NCBI GenBank assembly: GCA_018340805.1
Contig: JACMZG010001913.1
Coordinates: 5,371,442 to 5,435,441, forward strand
Direction of reading: 5' to 3'
Length of the DNA: 64,000 bases
DNA from: Microvelia longipes
Lineage: Eukaryota; Arthropoda; Insecta; Hemiptera; Veliidae
The notes beneath the pieces were generated by a model. The model was given only the letters and a program-made list of their open reading frames with translations, did not search any database and was not told the origin of the DNA. The number at the start of each line of letters is the position of its first letter. The first letter of the stretch is position 1. A program made the translations under genes and the position numbers. This document shows positions 11,320 to 22,815 of this stretch, piece after piece.

Positions 11320-11850
11320 TTCATTCTCAGCGGTCACTTATACAGCACTGACCACGCTCAATATCAATTTTTTTTGATCCGATAAAAATCATAGATATAA
11401 TAGTCGCATTGAAAAGAAACTCAATCGAGTTTATACGAAAAGGTAACTTGTATAAAACTTAAACTCAATAGAATCATTTTCTGTTTTTTTACAATTTTTT
11501 AAAAAACGTACACATGTAATTCAACAAAAATTAAACTAATGCTGATGATATAAAACTTGGCACACATTTTTGTCTTATACCTAGCTACATGCCTAACAAA
11601 TTCAATTCGATCGCATCATTTTTCCGCTTTTTATGATTGTTCAAAATTTTCGCTGAGTCATTTTTGCGGGTTAATGACGTCACAAAAAAAAATATTTTCC
11701 GAATAGCACAACTACCGCGGCAGATTGATTTTTGTACGAAGTTTTAACTCTATAGCATGAATTCACTTGAAACGGACAATTCCAGGTTCATCCCGGTTTC
11801 GGATTTTTTTGCAAACACAATACTTTTCCTATATACCTACGGTATAAATG
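11320..11850 (-). repeat. Family A repeat, minus strand
   Basis: From the gcggtcactt/ggatcataaa region to the ttcctatatacctacggtat terminus, in the order expected for a minus-strand copy. It keeps both sites of the CRE/AP-1 module (TGAGTCA 11654-11660, TGACGTCA 11675-11682). Confidence 0.8.
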
Positions 11851-12221
11851 AGGAAAAGTAATAAATAAATAATTTCAATCGGCTCTCATGCTAATCCTAT
11901 GATAAAAAAATGATCGCCCTATCATTTACCCGCTTGTAACTTTACAACTATATTTTTGAATCGCGAATAAAAATCCGAAAATAACTATTATCTATCGAAT
12001 CCACGGTCATAATATGTACCTTCGGTACCCAAAATGACGTAATACGAAATACCCGGACTCATCGCAGTAAACACAGTTGTGTCAGAAGCCTTTTATCAGA
12101 AAACATTTTTGTACATTATTTCTTTTAAAAACGAAAGTAAAAGTATATATCAGGTTGTGGTACCAGATTCTATCCAGGTACAATTTCCAAAGAGGTACAG
12201 GTTATACAGTGAAAGTATAAA

Positions 12222-12244
12222 GTCCCAGTACCTCGTACTGGGAC
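12222..12244. repeat. Perfect 10-bp stem hairpin
   Basis: gtcccagtac-ctc-gtactgggac: ten paired bases around three. No downstream U-run or gene context, so this is not called a terminator. Confidence 0.85.
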
Positions 12245-12514
12245 GGGTTCAACTACTTAGCCTTGGACCCAAAGGATTATTCCCTCATTACTTGTTTTCT
12301 TTAAGAAAAAAAAAACTAAAGAAATTACAAAATTTTAAACAACTTAGACAAGTTAGTTATTAGTTTTTTGTATGATTTCTTATAATTTGTAAAGATTTTT
12401 TAAAAATTAGATTATTACTTAAAATAATTAAATAAAACAATGGTTAAGGTTTGGCTGTTAATTATTAATTGCTTATTAATTATTATTAGCAAATGTCTGT
12501 TCAAAAGTGGCTCC

Positions 12515-12905
12515 ATTTAACTTTTCTTACTTTATTTTACCTTTCTTACTGTATTTTCCTTTTCTTACTTTATTTTACTTTTCTTACTGTATTTTCCTTT
12601 TCTTACTGTATTTTCCTTTTCTTACTTTATTTTACTTTGCTTACTCTATTTTACTTTGTTTACTCTATTTTACTTCTCTTACTTACTTTACTTAGCTTAC
12701 TCTATTTCACTTTTCATACTCTATTTTACTTTTCTTACTTTATTTTACTTTTCTTACTTTATTTTAATTTTCTTACTCTATTTTACTTTTCTTACTTTAT
12801 TTTAATTTTCTTATTTTACTTTTCTTACTTTATTTTAATTTTCTTACTCTATTTTACTTTTTTTACTTCATTTTATTTGTCTTACTCTATTTTACTTTTC
12901 TTCCC
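12515..12905 (+). repeat. Pyrimidine-rich tandem array, about 19-21-bp unit
   Basis: About 20 degenerate repeats of ttttcttactttattttac with variants (gtattttcc, ctatttcac). Two frames read through the array as L/F/Y/S-rich proteins, but only because the unit lacks stop codons; these are not genes. Strong strand asymmetry (T/C on the plus strand) could favour triplex structures. Confidence 0.92.
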
Positions 12906-13084
12906 CATACCTCCTAAAACTATTTGATTTTAGCTAAATTATTTATCCGTCATGGAAAGGGGTGCCAGATGTTTGGTAACCGAAACCGAGACCAGGACGT
13001 CCAAATGCACCCCCTCCCTCATTTCCCTTTTAACACAGTCTGCGTATACCTTATTTATTTAAAATAACGTTTTTGGAACCATCA

Positions 13085-13150
13085 TCAAACAAATTCTGGC
13101 GCGGAGGTTCGCAAGCCAGGCGAATTTTCTTTGAAATAAGCGCTTTCTTG
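13085..13150 (+). repeat. Family B terminal-type fragment
   Basis: The phrases tctggcgcggaggttcgcaa and gccaggcgaattttctttg match the arm start of the family B foldbacks (28390, 63650, 63790). Confidence 0.6.
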
Positions 13151-13194
13151 CTCATTTCACTCCCGAGCCTCCTCTTAGTACACAAGTCATATGA

Positions 13195-13790
13195 TAAACA
13201 TTGAACTAATACTGATACTTAACTTAATAACTGATAATATTATTATCAGATAAGACATATGTTAGTCTTATACATGCGTACCAAAACGTTTAATGATTTC
13301 TCGAAATCTTACTGTCAGTATTGCGGGTTAATGACGTCATAAAAGAATTATTATTAGCCCAACTACACTTATAGTGTAGCTGTGTCCAAAATTTAAACTC
13401 TCAATAGAAGTTTATAAAAAATATACATATATAATATATGTTTCTACCTTGTAATTTTTAATTTTTAGAGCAAGGATGCTTAGTTTGGCAGTAGGGCACG
13501 TGTTGTTTCTAGTTAAAATCATTAAAGCTAAATACTAACTGAGCTTTAAACTAGTGTAAATAATAACGTGCCTTTTTTCACCAATTTTAGAGGCATATAT
13601 TTGTTTTGGTCTAAAATAATTATGTTTGACAGTGTTGTAGTTATTCATTGACTTAAAACTTTTGTTTTTTTTAACAACCAAAAAGAAAAAAGATACGTAA
13701 AAGATCAATTAAAACGAAGATAATATTTCTTGCAAACACAATTCTTTTTTTTTTTTGTTATATCTACGGTATAAATAAGGAATAATAAGA
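13195..13790 (-). repeat. Family A repeat, minus strand, interrupted
   Basis: 13195-13440 matches the middle of family A (ttagtcttatacatgcgt; gcgggttaatgacgtcataa) and 13728-13790 its outer end (gcaaacacaatt; atatctacggtataaat). About 290 unrelated bases lie between. The CRE is intact (13332-13339); the AP-1 site is lost. Confidence 0.65.
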
Positions 13791-13799
13791 AAAATAAAT

Positions 13800-14290
13800 G
13801 AATAAAATAAAACAAGCATAATTAAGTAGGTAGTAAGAAAAGAATAGTAGACTAGAGTTGTGAATATTCTAGATAAAGCTGTAATATTATAACAGTCGCA
13901 TGAGGAAGCGAATCTACCTTACCTCTTATATATGATTAATTATGATTTTAATGAATTGGTCCATTATAAAAGATTATATTTATTGAAAGTATTTAATAGT
14001 TTTGGATCAAGGAAGTTTAAAAGATACAAAAATGCATTTATCAGTAAATGTTACTAAAAATGAAGAATATAAAAATAAAATTAGTATATACCTCGGAACT
14101 TCCTTATTATATCTGATTCAATAAGCTCAGTTTCCCACCAATTCGGAATCTCTTCGATAGCCCTTAGACAAGTCCCGGCTTCAGTCTAAAAATCCTGGAG
14201 TCCCAAAAGAAGTCTCAGAGACGCTTACTTTGTTGTTTCAGGTTTTAAGAAGAGCCACCACGTTTATCAAAATTGTTGAATTTTTTTGAT
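13800..14290. other. AT-rich interval with a small family A 3'-end fragment
   Basis: About 14090-14150 has cctcggaacttccttattat, like the family A 3' end on the minus strand. No gene is visible. Confidence 0.5.
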
Positions 14291-14294
14291 CGAA

Positions 14295-14905
14295 ATCAAG
14301 CCTCGGAACTTTTTCTTATCATGTTAGATTTGCCTCGCTCATCTTCCCTACTTCGGACTTGCTTCGTGCGTCCTTAAAATTTACAAATCTACAAAATTAT
14401 ACAGCAACACGTCTTTAGACTCGCTTTGCTTGTCCTCTGATAGTTCAGACATCTATTTGAGTCCCAGTGATAACCCATCCACACATGCCCACCCACCAGG
14501 CTCAATGCTGCTTAACTTTTAGGATCTAACAAAAATCATGGATTGTTAGATCGAGATGAGTTGTCCTATCGAAATCGAAACTTGGTGTACTCATTTAAAA
14601 CGTAAATTTGAGTACTATATTTCATATCAACCGGATTATTTACCGAATTTTTTACAAGTATTTAAAAAACGTACACAAGTCATTCGATAAAAATTGAACT
14701 AATGCTGATAATGAGATGAAACTTTGCACATATGTTAGTTTTATACATGGCTACATTTGTGTTGAATCTCACTATGATCGCAACATTTTTCTACATATTA
14801 CGGTTTTTGAATTTTTTGTTGTCATTATTGCGAGTTAAGTAAGGATCTAAAAAAAATATTATCCGAATATCACAAGAGCACCTATAGACTGATATTTGTA
14901 CAAAT
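14295..14905 (-). repeat. Family A repeat, minus strand, broken by element G
   Basis: Starts with cctcggaactttttcttatc and cctcgctcatcttccctact, continues through gatcgcaacatttttc, and stops at ttgtacaaat where element G starts. The module is degraded here (both sites mutated). Confidence 0.75.
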
Positions 14906-15417
14906 AGTACGTTCACACGCACACTTCTAGATCCGCGGATCGTTTAGGATACGATCTCTCAATACGGTAATATTAGCTGTATGAACCATGCGGAGGGGAT
15001 CCGATCGCATACGCTAGAACTAGGAAGATGGAATCAAAATGAATCCCCTGATACGCTGTATGTACCTTTAGAGACGATCGTATAACCTTCTCGTCTAACT
15101 TTTATTTCACTTCTATATTACCGTTTTTGATGAAATACCTTTTGGAATATTATTTTTTTTTAGTGTAACTTTATTATTATGCAAAGCAATCACAATTTAA
15201 TTAAATATATTTTTTGTTTTAACTTCCTTATAACCAAAAGTAAACCGCGATTACTATAAAATTCACTATAAATGACGCGATGTTTCGGCGGTATCTGTCA
15301 TCACGTAATCTCACTCGATTGACTAAACAAATACGCTGTAAGAACCGTGAAGCTAGTTGACCGTATTGCATACGAATCCAATACGATCGCCTCTTACATA
15401 CGCTGTGTGTACGTAGT
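14906..15417. mobile_element. Inverted-end element G, copy 1
   Basis: The left end agtacgttcacacgcacact followed by ctagatccgcggatcg matches, inverted, the right end of the second copy at 17396-17896. The two copies align in opposite orientation over their whole length (shared: ccatgcggag, gtatgcgatc/gatcgcatac, ttataaggaa/ttccttataa). It interrupts a family A copy, so it is younger than that copy. The short minus-strand ORF inside is not recognisable. Confidence 0.75.
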
Positions 15418-15870
15418 AAAACATTCAACTCTCAAGCATAAATGCACTGAGAGCTACTATAAACGTGGAAAAATGTTGCGATCGGATTGACAAGTGTCAC
15501 GCATGTTGCCATGTGTAAGACTAACATATGTAAAGTGTCACGCATGTTGCCATGTGTAAGACTAACATATGTGAAGTGTCACGCATGTTGCCATGTGTAA
15601 GACTAACATATGTGCCAAATTTTGATCTTATTATCAGCATTCGCTTAATTTTTTAAACAAATCGCAAACAATCGGCAACTAATCCAGTATCCAATTGAGT
15701 TGTTATTCTCACAAGTGTATATCTTTACCTAATGAATAAATTCATCAAGTTTCGCATTAATACGACAAGTATGTATGTACGCGATTCAAAGTCCGTAGCA
15801 GCGCCACCGTCGCTGATAAGAAATTGATAACGATAGGGTGATCGTTGTTAAAGGCCTTATGGGGTTTCTT
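15418..15870 (+). repeat. Chimeric family A pieces
   Basis: About 15420-15465 continues the minus-strand family A copy (ctctcaagcataaatgcact), but from 15466 the sequence is plus-strand family A (cgtggaaaaatgttgcgatc). The switch of orientation suggests rearrangement or two abutting insertions. The 11186-type short repeat follows at 15783-15855. Confidence 0.6.
15493..15615 (+). repeat. 41-bp tandem repeat, three copies
   Basis: agtgtcacgcatgttgccat plus gtgtaagactaacatatgt is repeated three times almost identically. The unit is part of family A (gcacgcatgtagccatgtat, aagactaacat), so this is a recent local expansion inside the element. Confidence 0.92.
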
Positions 15871-16530
15871 TGGTTTTTCTTATTTGTGACGATTATTTTT
15901 TTAAATTTTTTATCAAAGTGCTTTAATTTTGATAATTATTTATTTATTGATAATTATTTAATTAATTTTAGGGCGTATATGAACTCAGTCGAATCACTAT
16001 TTCGTTAAAAAATAGGGTTTAATGGGCTGTCATGAGTATTTAAATTAAGTGATAAGATGGTCCAAATGAAAATATAGTGTTTTATTTTAGTTATTGTTAA
16101 TTAATGTTACTTTTAAATAATTTTAGTTTGCACAAACACACAAAATTACCTTTTAATTGCATTTAATTGTTGAAATTAGTTGTCATAGGTATTTAAATTA
16201 ACTGATAACAAGCCGATTTTTACCGTAATGGTGTTTTAATTTATCAATCAATTTTATTTACACACTAAAATAATAAATAACTCAATAAATTTATGTTTTT
16301 GTAAAATGTTTGTTTAAATTATCCGTTTAGGTTTTATTATTTCTGGGTTAAATCGGACAAATCCAAGTCTGTAGTGATAAGAGCCTGATTCTATATTTGA
16401 AATCCTGGAATAATCGAAGTATTTATCTATGAAATATTGGCCATTTTTTTAGCACCAATGGTCATTCTATTAGTTTATGCCTCATTTATCACAAATTAAC
16501 GAACAATAAAGGAATAAAAGAAGAATTTTC
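15871..16530. other. AT-rich interval, no gene seen
   Basis: Very AT-rich with a loose internal repeat (ggttttaatt/gtgttttaatt; ttaaattaagtgataa and ttaaattaactgataa near 16040 and 16190). No ORF. Confidence 0.55.
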
Positions 16531-17355
16531 AACGGCTCCCATGCTAATCCTATGATAAAAAAAAAATTTGTTCACCCTTTTGTTTTCCCGCCATTGGTAT
16601 TGCCAACCTTACAACTATCTCTTTGAATCGCTAATAGGAAAAGTATTGCGTTTGCAAAAAAATCCGGATCAGGGATGTCAACGACATTATCCGTTTTAAG
16701 TGTTTTAGGGACCCCTTAAGTGGTTTTCACAAAGTTGTGTGTCTCTATGTGTGTCTCATCGTAGCTCCCAGTGTATTTATGCTAGAGAGTTGAAACGTTG
16801 TACAAAAATCAGTCTACTGCTGCAGTTGTGCTATTCAGAATTTTTTTAAAGACGTCATTACCCAGCAATAATAACTCATCGAAAATTTCGAAAAAACCAT
16901 AAAACGTGAAACAAATATGCGATCGAATTGAGATTTAGCACGCGTGTAGCCATGTATAAGACTAACATATGTGCTAAGTTTCATAACATTATCAGCATTA
17001 GTTACAATTTTATCGAATTACTCCTATACGTCTTTTAAAAAAATTGTAAAAAATCGTAAACTAATCCAAATGGGGTAAATTAAGTACAAGTGTATACATT
17101 TACGTAATAAATAAGTACATTAAGTATCGTTTTAATACAAGTATATCCATAATTTATGTTAGATCATAAATGTAAAGCTGCATTGAACGTGGTCAGTACT
17201 GCATGGGTGAAACGGATGTGTACTATCTCAGGACGAGCGAAGCGAGTCTGAAGACGTGCTGCAGTAAAAGTTTGGCGAATTGTATATTCTAAGGAGGAGC
17301 GAAGCGAGAATGACGAGGAAGGGTTCCGAAATACCCCATACCAATTTTATATTAT
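16531..17355 (+). repeat. Family A repeat, plus strand, nearly full length
   Basis: The 16531-16630 segment (cggctcccatgctaatccta) matches 11880-11965. Family A proper starts near 16635 (aggaaaagtattgcgtttgc) and ends near 17340 (gaggaagggttccgaaatac). The two sgagcgaagcgag segments are present at about 17230 and 17295. Confidence 0.78.
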
Positions 17356-17395
17356 TTTAAATTATGAAATAAACATTTACTGAAAGATAACTTTC

Positions 17396-17896
17396 AGTAC
17401 GTTCACACACACTCTAGATCCGCGGATCGTATAGAATACGTACACAATACGGTCAACTAACTTCACGGTTCTTGCAGCGTATTTGTTTAGTCGATCGAGT
17501 GATAACTGATCCCGCCAAAACATGGCGTCTTGTATAGTGAAACTTCACTTTTGGTTATAAGGAAGTTTAAAACAAAAAATATATTTAATTAAATTGTGAT
17601 TTCTTTGCGTAATAATAAAGTTACACTAAAAAAATAATATTCCAAAAGTTATTTGATCAAAAACGGTTATATAGAAGTGAAATAAAAGTTCGACGAGAAG
17701 GTTATCCATTAAATACGATCGTCTCTAAAGGTACACACACAAAAAGACAGCGTATCGGGGGATCCATTTAGATTCCATCTCCCTAGTTCTAGCGTATGCG
17801 ATCAGATCCCTCCGCATGGTTCATACAGCTTAAATTACCGTATTGAGAGATCGTACTCTATACGACACGCGGATCTAAAGTGTGTGTGAACGTACT
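17396..17896. mobile_element. Inverted-end element G, copy 2
   Basis: The left end agtacgttcacacacactct plus agatccgcgg and the right end gatctaaagtgtgtgtgaacgt-type sequence are inverted repeats of about 40 bases. The element is 501 bases, non-coding, and an inverted match to 14906-15417. No clear target duplication. Confidence 0.82.
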
Positions 17897-18154
17897 ATTT
17901 TATAAGAAATTTTTTTTATAAGTTATAAGGAATTCTATCTTATCTAGAAAGAATTAGAAATTCTAGGTATTGCAATAAAGTATAACAGAGATATCTTAAC
18001 TTTTAAAGGGACCGTGACGCCGCAGTGGTTTCATGTATAACATATTCTGTGTAATCAGTTGTAAACTGATTACACAGAATTATTTGTAGCGGCTTTAATT
18101 TCTTATTAAAATTTTAACTTACCACATGCCAGGGTCTCAGATCATTATGGATAT

Positions 18155-18760
18155 TTTTTTTACTTTTCCTCATTTATACCGCAGGTATATAGGAAAAGTA
18201 TTGTGTTTGCATGATAATCTGAAACCGGGATGTGTCCTTAGGTGTAGTTGTGCTATTACGAAGATATTTCTATGACGTCATTACCCGCAACAATAAATTG
18301 GCGAAAGAAATCGGAAAATAATAAAACGTGGAAAAATGTTGCCATCGGTTTGAAATTTAGCACGCATGTAGGCATTATCAGCATTAGTTAAATTTATATT
18401 GAATTAAAAAAAAAATCGGAAAATAATCCAATCTAGTTAAAATACAATTAAATGAAAACCTTTACGTAATAAATAAATACACTAAGTTTCGTTTCAATAC
18501 GACAAGTATATCTATGATTTTTGTTGGATCATAAATGTTAAGCAGCATTTATCGTATTCAATACCTGGATGGGTGACCGCTAGGAATAAAATCGACGTTT
18601 TTACTATCTGAAAACAAGCGAAGAGAGTCCGAAGACGTTTTGCAGGATATTTAACTACTTTTATATTCTGAGGACAAGCGAAGGGAGTCTGAAGTGGGGA
18701 GGATGAATGCAGCGAATACGATGTGATGGAGAAAAGTTCCGAGGTACCCTGTACCCGACT
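18155..18760 (+). repeat. Family A repeat, plus strand, internally deleted
   Basis: Starts cttttcctcatttataccgc and ends gttccgaggtaccctgtacc. The middle is shortened: the block from the fixed module to gcattatcagcattag lacks part of the usual sequence. CRE intact at 18273-18280; AP-1 lost. Confidence 0.8.
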
Positions 18761-18851
18761 TCTTTTATCTTTTCAATTTTTTTATTATTATCAAGTGCGT
18801 TATGTTTAGTTGTGTTAGGTGATTGTTCTATTAAAAAATCATTTAAAATAA

Positions 18852-18995
18852 AAATTCTGGCGCGGTGGTCCGCAAGCCGGATGATTCTACTCGAAATTTT
18901 CTTTAGAATGCGTGATTCTGTGCTTAACAATTCATATCTGTTTAAGGTTCCGGTTTATGCTTTATAATATGAGCAGTTACTTAATTATCAAGCGA
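18852..18995 (+). repeat. Family B foldback arm, single copy
   Basis: attctggcgcggtggtccgc, gcgtgattctgtgcttaac and gagcagttacttaattatc match the arm of the foldback at 28390-28873. The opposite arm is absent. Confidence 0.72.
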
Positions 18996-19005
18996 TATTA
19001 CAGTG

Positions 19006-19349
19006 TATCGACAACTTTAAAAATCTTGACAGCTCAGTTTAGGCACCACCGATTAAAAAAAAAAAATCCCTACAAAAAGGCAGCGGGGAAAAAACTTTGT
19101 AAACAAATCAGGTTATGTTACCCGTGTTTTCTTGGCGATGTTTCTACATTTTTTGTGTAGTTTTATTATTTAGGAAGTATGCAAATGTGGAAAAAATGAA
19201 TTGTGAAGGGAAATAATAAACACAAGAAGAACCACAAACGAAGTGAACGAATGCCGGGAAGGAGGTTATTTCCCTGTAGGGAGAAGCCGCTGCCAGCTTG
19301 GCAGCGGCTTCTCTGATTAGTCGATCCCCAAAATGCTTATGACCTTGGG
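19006..19349 (-). mobile_element. Element E1, uninterrupted copy
   Basis: Inverted match to 10165-10234 plus 10770-11043. It shows the sequence at the point where the 10-kb copy carries the T2 element and so serves as an approximate empty-site version. Confidence 0.72.
19281..19313. repeat. Perfect 15-bp stem hairpin inside E1
   Basis: gagaagccgctgcca-gct-tggcagcggcttctc: fifteen paired bases, three-base loop, GC-rich in an AT-rich setting. Confidence 0.9.
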
Positions 19350-19446
19350 GATTTTTAAACTTAACGATACACTGTAGTGACTAATTTTTCCATATTTATT
19401 AAAGTAAAAGCACATAATTATCCAGTTAGTTAATTTGATTATCCAT

Positions 19447-19928
19447 ATTTGCCGTACAAAAAAGTGACCCCATTGAATATCAACAAATATATAGAATTCA
19501 ACACGAAACGCTTGTCAAAAACCAAGTGCATATGCTTGGTACAAACGGCCCATGCTTACAATTCTTACAACAGTGCATTCTTACATATTAGAGGCAAACT
19601 CACCCCTCAATGCCATTGTTTATTGCTTGAGAAGGTTATAACAAAACACGCTTAAATTATCACTCACTGAAGCGGCAAAGTATAGTCCTAAATTTAAAAT
19701 TAAATAAGTACAAATGACTTAACAAGCACCACAAATGTAACAATCACGAGAAGCACAGAAGAAATTTGAGAAGCAAACTCGACAACCTTGCTACATAACC
19801 TGCGTTTGGAACCTTTTTTCATTATAGCCAAGGGGAAGGTAAGTTTGCTCCTATTTCTCTATCTCATACAACTTCCATGGGGTCAGAAATGTTCCTTAAT
19901 GCGTCATCCCTTTTATTCAAGATCCTTG
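19447..19928 (+). mobile_element. Inverted-end element T2, copy 2, left end missing
   Basis: Matches 10285-10749 (gccgtacaaaaaagtgaccc; gaagcacagaagaaa; gcgtcatcccttttattcaa; gatccttg). The left inverted end is absent. It abuts MITE M without a gap. Confidence 0.78.
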
Positions 19929-20545
19929 ACTAGAGGGGGCATAGCCTATCTCAATACATTAAGAGGCCTGAAACATCATTTTAGAGCTCTCAGGGGCTCT
20001 GTGTAACCTTATTGAAACCTCCTTTAAGAGTGAGTTAAGGTTATAATAAATCAATTGTTTTCGGCTTCCCACTCACTGTTCCGTGTTTTGATTTGTATTT
20101 TTAACGTTCTACTGTATGACTTACTATAATTTTGTACTGATGAGATTATATTTAATAGCAAAGGTGGTAAGGTTACTTTGTCGATGTTTCAAAATTTAAC
20201 CTCTCTACTGGCTAAAAATTTAACAAATAGGCCTCTCTACTGGCCAAAATTTAACAAATAGGCCTCTCTACTGGCCAAAATTTAACAAATAGGCCTCTCT
20301 ACTGGCCAAAATTTAACAAATAGGCCTCTCTACTGGCCAAAATTAACAAATAGGCCTCTCTACTGGCCAATTTAACAAATAGGCCTCTCTACTGGCCAAA
20401 ATTTAACAAATAGGCCTCTCTATGGCCAAAATTTAACAAATAGGCCTCTCACTGGCCAAAATTTAACAAATAGGCCTCTCTACTGGCCAAAATTTAACCA
20501 ATGATTATTACTAGGCCTCTCTAGTAATAATATCTCTATGTCTAA
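19928..20545 (+). mobile_element. MITE M, copy enlarged by an internal tandem array
   Basis: Starts tgactagagggggcatagcc and ends gcctctctagtaataatatctctatg-type sequence, the inverted ends of family M. The usual body (ctctgtgtaacc; gagtgagttaaggttataat; tttcaaaatttaacct) is followed by the tandem array at 20196-20500 before the right end. Confidence 0.8.
20196..20500 (+). repeat. 31-bp tandem array, about ten copies
   Basis: The unit is cctctctactggccaaaatt plus taacaaatagg. Copies differ mainly by single-base losses (for example at 20340, 20370, 20420 and 20450). It sits at the 3' end of MITE M and incorporates its cctctctag terminus sequence. Confidence 0.95.
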
Positions 20546-20677
20546 TCATATGTTACCTTCATTTTTGATAACTCTTATCTTTTGTTGTTTTCTCTTACAT
20601 TATTTGATATTGTATAATTGTTGGTTTATTTAGTTTAATGGTTATAGTCTTGTTGTTTATGTTTTAATAAATCTATT

Positions 20678-20719
20678 TACCCTGATGACGACCAGGATCC
20701 CTGGTTGAAATCTCGGTAG
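20678..20719 (+). ncRNA. Hammerhead-like motif, weaker candidate
   Basis: CTGATGA (20682-20688), one extra base, then GACCAGG-ATC-CCTGGTT as a 7-bp hairpin (one G-U pair), GAAA (20707-20710), then tctc and ggta. TACC just before the core could pair with GGTA after it as helix I. This is the order of a type I hammerhead with a minimal helix III. The extra base after the core and the short helix I keep the confidence modest. Confidence 0.4.
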
Positions 20720-20759
20720 TTGTTTTTTCAACTATTTTTGCACTGCTGTCTTCCTTTAT

Positions 20760-21545
20760 ACACCTTTTTATCGTTACATAAAACTAAGTTTTATAAGTGT
20801 CTTTTATTCATTAAATTAAAGCATTATTATTAATTATTAATAAATTATATCTATCGTCACATAAGTAATCTTTAATATAATAATATATTAATTGTTTTGA
20901 TCCTGCTCGTGACATCAAAAGTGCTGATTCCATCTCAGATGTAAAGAATCTAGTCAGGGTGTAGCGGTAAAAGGTAGTGGGCCTAAAGTAGGGGATCCTT
21001 AGATGGCCCACTAACCCCTCTATATTCTGAAGAGAGAGTTCCTTCTCAAATACCTTCCAGTGCCTTTCATGCGTCTGACCACAGCGATACTGTGTTCAAA
21101 CCTTTAACAAACTCAGCGTAATTTTTACCGTCAATTTGTCTGTATTTTCTTACATAGCGTATAAATTCATATTTTTTTAAGTAATTTGTAAAACATAGTC
21201 TTTTTCGAAGCGTGAATATCGTGACGTATTTTTCTACCTGATTCGTTATAAATACGTTATTTTGTTTTTAAATTTTAAGTGTTAAACCTTTTCAATAACA
21301 GCAGTGAAATAATAGAAATTTAGTGTTTTTTCAGTGGCAATTTTGTCCGTTTTTCGATTCCATAGACTTTCGAATATATTAAAGTCTATCGAGTGCTCAG
21401 GATTTGGATTTACTCGTTTTAAAGGTAATTCTATATTTTATAAGTATCTTTCAAAATATTCTGATGCGTCGAGTTAATTATTAAATAAAAACTCTGTTTT
21501 GAGACTGTAGTTTATAGTTAATTTTTTCATTTTTTTCTCATTTAA
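20760..21545. other. AT-rich interval, no gene seen
   Basis: A minus-strand ORF near 20811-21011 shows no domain. The phrase gggatccttagatggcccac occurs near 20993. Nothing else is supported. Confidence 0.5.
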
Positions 21546-21560
21546 GCCGTAGGTATATAC

Positions 21561-21600
21561 AGTGGCGTACCTATGGGCCCGCAATGCGGGGGGGGGGCAA
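21561..21600 (+). repeat. hAT-like left terminus
   Basis: cagtggcgtacctatgggcc followed by a G-run resembles starts of hAT-type elements (compare catgggcgtagccagg at 28022). The opposite end is not found. Confidence 0.45.
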
Positions 21601-22815
21601 AAAGATATATTAATATTAGGAACCTACTAATAAAAAGTCGTGGGGCCCCTTATAACAGTTGTTTACAATCTCTTTACCTAAAACTGGGGCCCTGCGTTTA
21701 ATCATAGTATAGACTTTTTTAAAATCATGAAGTCGCGGGGCCCCTAATAACAGTTGTATACAATCCCTTCACCTAAAAATGGGGCCCTGTGTTTAAGCAT
21801 AGTATAAACTTTTTTAAGATCATGAAGTCGCGAGGTCCCTTATAACAGTTGTATACAATCTCTTCACCTAAAAATGGGGCCCTGCGTTTCATGGGGCCCA
21901 AGATCATGAAGTCTTGGATCCCTTAGTTTGAATTTTGAACAATCTCCCTGGGAATAAGGCCCCGTTTAATCTTGGTGAGTCTTCCTTTGGATCATTAAGT
22001 CCTAAGGGTCCCCTTTTTTGAGTTTGATACAATCTGTTTACCTAAAAATAGGCCCCCGTTTGATCTTAGTATAGTCATTCTTAAGACCATCAAATTATGG
22101 GGCTCTTGTTTGAGTTTTATACGATCTCTTTACCTAACAAAAAGGCCCCGTTTAGCCTTAGAATAGTCTTCCTTAAGATCATCAAGTCGCAGGGCCCCTT
22201 GTTTGAGTATTATACAATCTTTTTACCTAAAAATGGGGCCCCTTTAGTCGTAGTATACATTTTTTCTTAAGATCATTATGTTACGGGCCCCTTGTTTAAG
22301 TTGTATACAATCTCTTTACCTAAAAATTGGTCTCGTTAAATCTTAGTATAGTCCTTCTAAAGATCATCAAGTCCAAAGGGCCCTTTGTTTACCTAAAAAT
22401 TGGGTCTCGTTAAATCCTCTAAAGATCATCAAGTCCAAAGGCCCTTTGTTTACTAAAAATTGGGTCTTAAATCTTAGTATAGTCTTCTAAAGATCATCAA
22501 GTCCAAAGGGCCCTTTGTTTACCTAAAAATTGGGTCTCGTTAAATCTTAGTATAGTCCTTCTAAAGATCATCAAGTCCAAAGGGCCCTTTGTTTACCTAA
22601 AAATTGGGTCTCGTTAAATCTTAGTATAGTCCTTCTAAAGATCATCAAGTCCAAAGGGCCCTTTGTTTACCTAAAATTGGGTCTCGTTAATCTTAGTAAG
22701 TCCTTCTAAAGATCATCAAGTCCAAAGGGCCCTTGTTTAAGTTCGTTGAATCTTAGTATAGTCCTTCTAAAGATCATCAAGTCCAAAGGCCTTTGTTTAA
22801 GTTTTATACAATCTT
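21600..22815 (+). repeat. GGGCCC-rich satellite-like tandem array
   Basis: Units of about 80-100 bases carry gatcatcaagtcc, a ggggcccctt-type run, atacaatctctttacctaaa and a ttaatcttagtatagtc-type segment, roughly 13 copies. The left copies (21640-22350) are diverged from each other. Those from about 22345 to 22790 are nearly identical and shorter, differing mostly by small deletions, which implies a recent amplification at the right end. Confidence 0.9.

Noticed and set aside
12222..12244. Transcription terminator hairpin
   Set aside because: Eukaryotic context, no adjacent gene and no U-run.
12493..12927. 144-aa L/F/Y-rich ORF resembling a membrane protein
   Set aside because: It is the translation of a pyrimidine-rich tandem array; another frame gives the same kind of product.
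10165..19349. One large inverted duplication of the 10-19 kb region
   Set aside because: E1, G and family A occur inverted on both sides, but the symmetry axes differ (about 15.0 kb for E1, about 16.4 kb for G) and the order is not mirrored, so independent insertions explain it better.
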